Below are positions 5,203 through 5,906 of a stretch of DNA of 5,906 nucleotides, piece by piece; within the stretch, counting starts at the first letter, position 1; every line of letters starts with the position of its first letter. A program made the translations under genes and the position numbers. Under the pieces are notes generated by a model. That model ran no database searches and was not told the DNA's origin. It worked only from the letters and a program-made list of their open reading frames with translations. The stretch comes from Actinomycetota bacterium (GTDB lineage: Bacteria; Actinomycetota; Thermoleophilia; Gaiellales; Gaiellaceae). The stretch lies in assembly GCA_019236545.1 (NCBI GenBank), contig JAFAIV010000312.1, positions 1-5,906 on the forward strand, given 5' to 3'.

Positions 5203-5906
5203 CAGGCCTCCCTCCCGAAGAAGCCGAGCGGCCGCACCGCGAGGACGATCGCGACGAGCACGAACGTGAAGATGATCGAGTAGTACGTGTAGTTCGACGG
5301 CAGGTACGCGGCCGAGAAGTCGCTGACGAAGCCGAGCAGCAGAGCGCCGACCGCGGCGCCGCCGAGCGAGCCCATGCCGCCGATGATCACGACGACGAGC
5401 GAGTTGAGCAGCCAGTTCGCGTCGACCCCCGGCGCGAGGCTCGCGAACGAGCCGCCGATCACGCCGCCGAGGCCCGCGAGCGCCGAGCCGACGAAGAACG
5501 CGATCGCGAAGGTCAGCTGGATGTTGATCCCGAGCGCGGAGACCATCGCGCGGTCGTCGACGCCGGCGCGAATCACCATCCCGGCGCGCGTCCGCTTGAG
5601 CCAGAACCAGAGCAAGATCCCCACGCCGACCGCGATGCCGAGGATGAACAGGCGCGCCACCGAGTACGCGACGCTGCCGATGTTCACGAACGTGTCGATC
5701 TTCCCCGGCCACGCGATGTCCTCCGCGACGCCGCCGCCGATGCCGAGGTACCCGGGCAACATCAGGTCGGCGAGGATCGTCGCGATCGCGATCGTGATCA
5801 GCGCCTGCCGCAGCTCCTGGCCCTGGTTCCAGCGCAGGAAGAGCTGCTGCATGAGGAGCCCGACGCCGCCGATGATCAGCGTCGCGGCGACCGCCGGGAT
5901 CACCCA
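5202..5906 (-). CDS. livH: Branched-chain amino acid-type ABC transporter permease LivH, 5' end off the window
   Basis: The last 234 codons of a LivH-type permease enter from the right edge (first visible codon TGG at 5906-5904). LivH proteins are usually about 290-300 residues, so I infer roughly 55-65 N-terminal residues are outside. A GTG at 5903 is in frame but lies in the middle of a membrane segment and is not a credible start. Numbering from the first visible residue, hydrophobic segments lie at about 3-24, 36-50, 83-103, 132-152, 168-192 and 208-224. The coupling loop KRTRAGMVIRAGVDDRAMVS followed by ALGIN (104-128) is the LivH cytoplasmic loop that meets an ATPase. VVVIIGGMGSLGGAAVGALL (171-190) is the highly conserved late-membrane motif of the family, and the end VRPLGFFGREA matches the usual 'RP.GLFG' ending. 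It pairs with LivM, whose start codon overlaps its stop by one base. Confidence 0.95.
   Translation of the reverse strand, partial: WVIPAVAATLIIGGVGLLMQQLFLRWNQGQELRQALITIAIATILADLMLPGYLGIGGGVAEDIAWPGKIDTFVNIGSVAYSVARLFILGIAVGVGILLWFWLKRTRAGMVIRAGVDDRAMVSALGINIQLTFAIAFFVGSALAGLGGVIGGSFASLAPGVDANWLLNSLVVVIIGGMGSLGGAAVGALLLGFVSDFSAAYLPSNYTYYSIIFTFVLVAIVLAVRPLGFFGREA
5207..5215 (-). promoter_or_regulatory. Ribosome-binding site of livM inside the livH 3' end
   Basis: GGAGGGAGG on the minus strand lies within the last codons of livH (Gly-Arg-Glu-Ala), 4 to 8 nt before the livM ATG depending on which GGAGG is used. It fixes the livM start and allows direct initiation in addition to coupling from livH. 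Confidence 0.7.

Noticed and set aside
4480..5283. Plus-strand open frame opposite livM and the livH end
   Set aside because: The translation is very rich in Arg, Asp, Glu and Ala, as expected for the reverse complement of hydrophobic permease codons in GC-rich DNA.
5203..5712. Long N-terminal extension of the livM frame into livH
   Set aside because: The extension is an Arg-rich antiphase reading of livH. The ATG at 5202 has a good Shine-Dalgarno and gives the family length.

Overview
The window comes from a very GC-rich bacterium; coding third positions are almost all G or C. Protein style and codon use suggest an actinobacterium, possibly Thermoleophilia/Solirubrobacterales-like, but that placement is an impression and not a measured result. 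All supported genes lie on the minus strand and read from the right edge to the left edge. They form one tightly packed transcription unit, and both end genes run off the window.

In transcription order the unit holds: (1) the C-terminal part of a LivH-type permease (5906 to 5202); (2) a LivM-type permease (5202 to 4153), whose ATG shares one base with the livH stop; (3) after a 90-bp gap, the only sizeable one, a secreted substrate-binding protein (4062 to 2668) with a very strong ribosome-binding site; (4) a LivG-type ATPase (2659 to 1874) starting at TTG 8 bp after the binding-protein stop; (5) a LivF-type ATPase (1881 to 1147) overlapping livG by 8 bp; (6) a Tm-1-like/UPF0261 ATP-binding-domain protein (1141 to the left edge) starting at TTG 5 bp after the livF stop. 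Together, genes 1-5 make a complete branched-chain-amino-acid-family (HAAT) ABC importer: binding protein, two permeases and two ATPases. The true substrate cannot be read from the sequence, because this family also carries urea, amides, aromatic acids and other small polar molecules.

The sixth gene is the most interesting item. Its close coupling to livF suggests that the imported compound is handled by the poorly characterised Tm-1-like family. In many bacteria that family is paired with a TIM-barrel 'phosphoenolpyruvate hydrolase family' protein, and in the plant Tm-1 protein the two are fused. I predict such a gene just beyond the left edge.

No RNA genes, mobile elements, CRISPR arrays, origins or terminators are visible. 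The long plus-strand open frames (one of about 500 codons opposite the Tm-1-like gene and livF) are best explained as GC-bias shadows.
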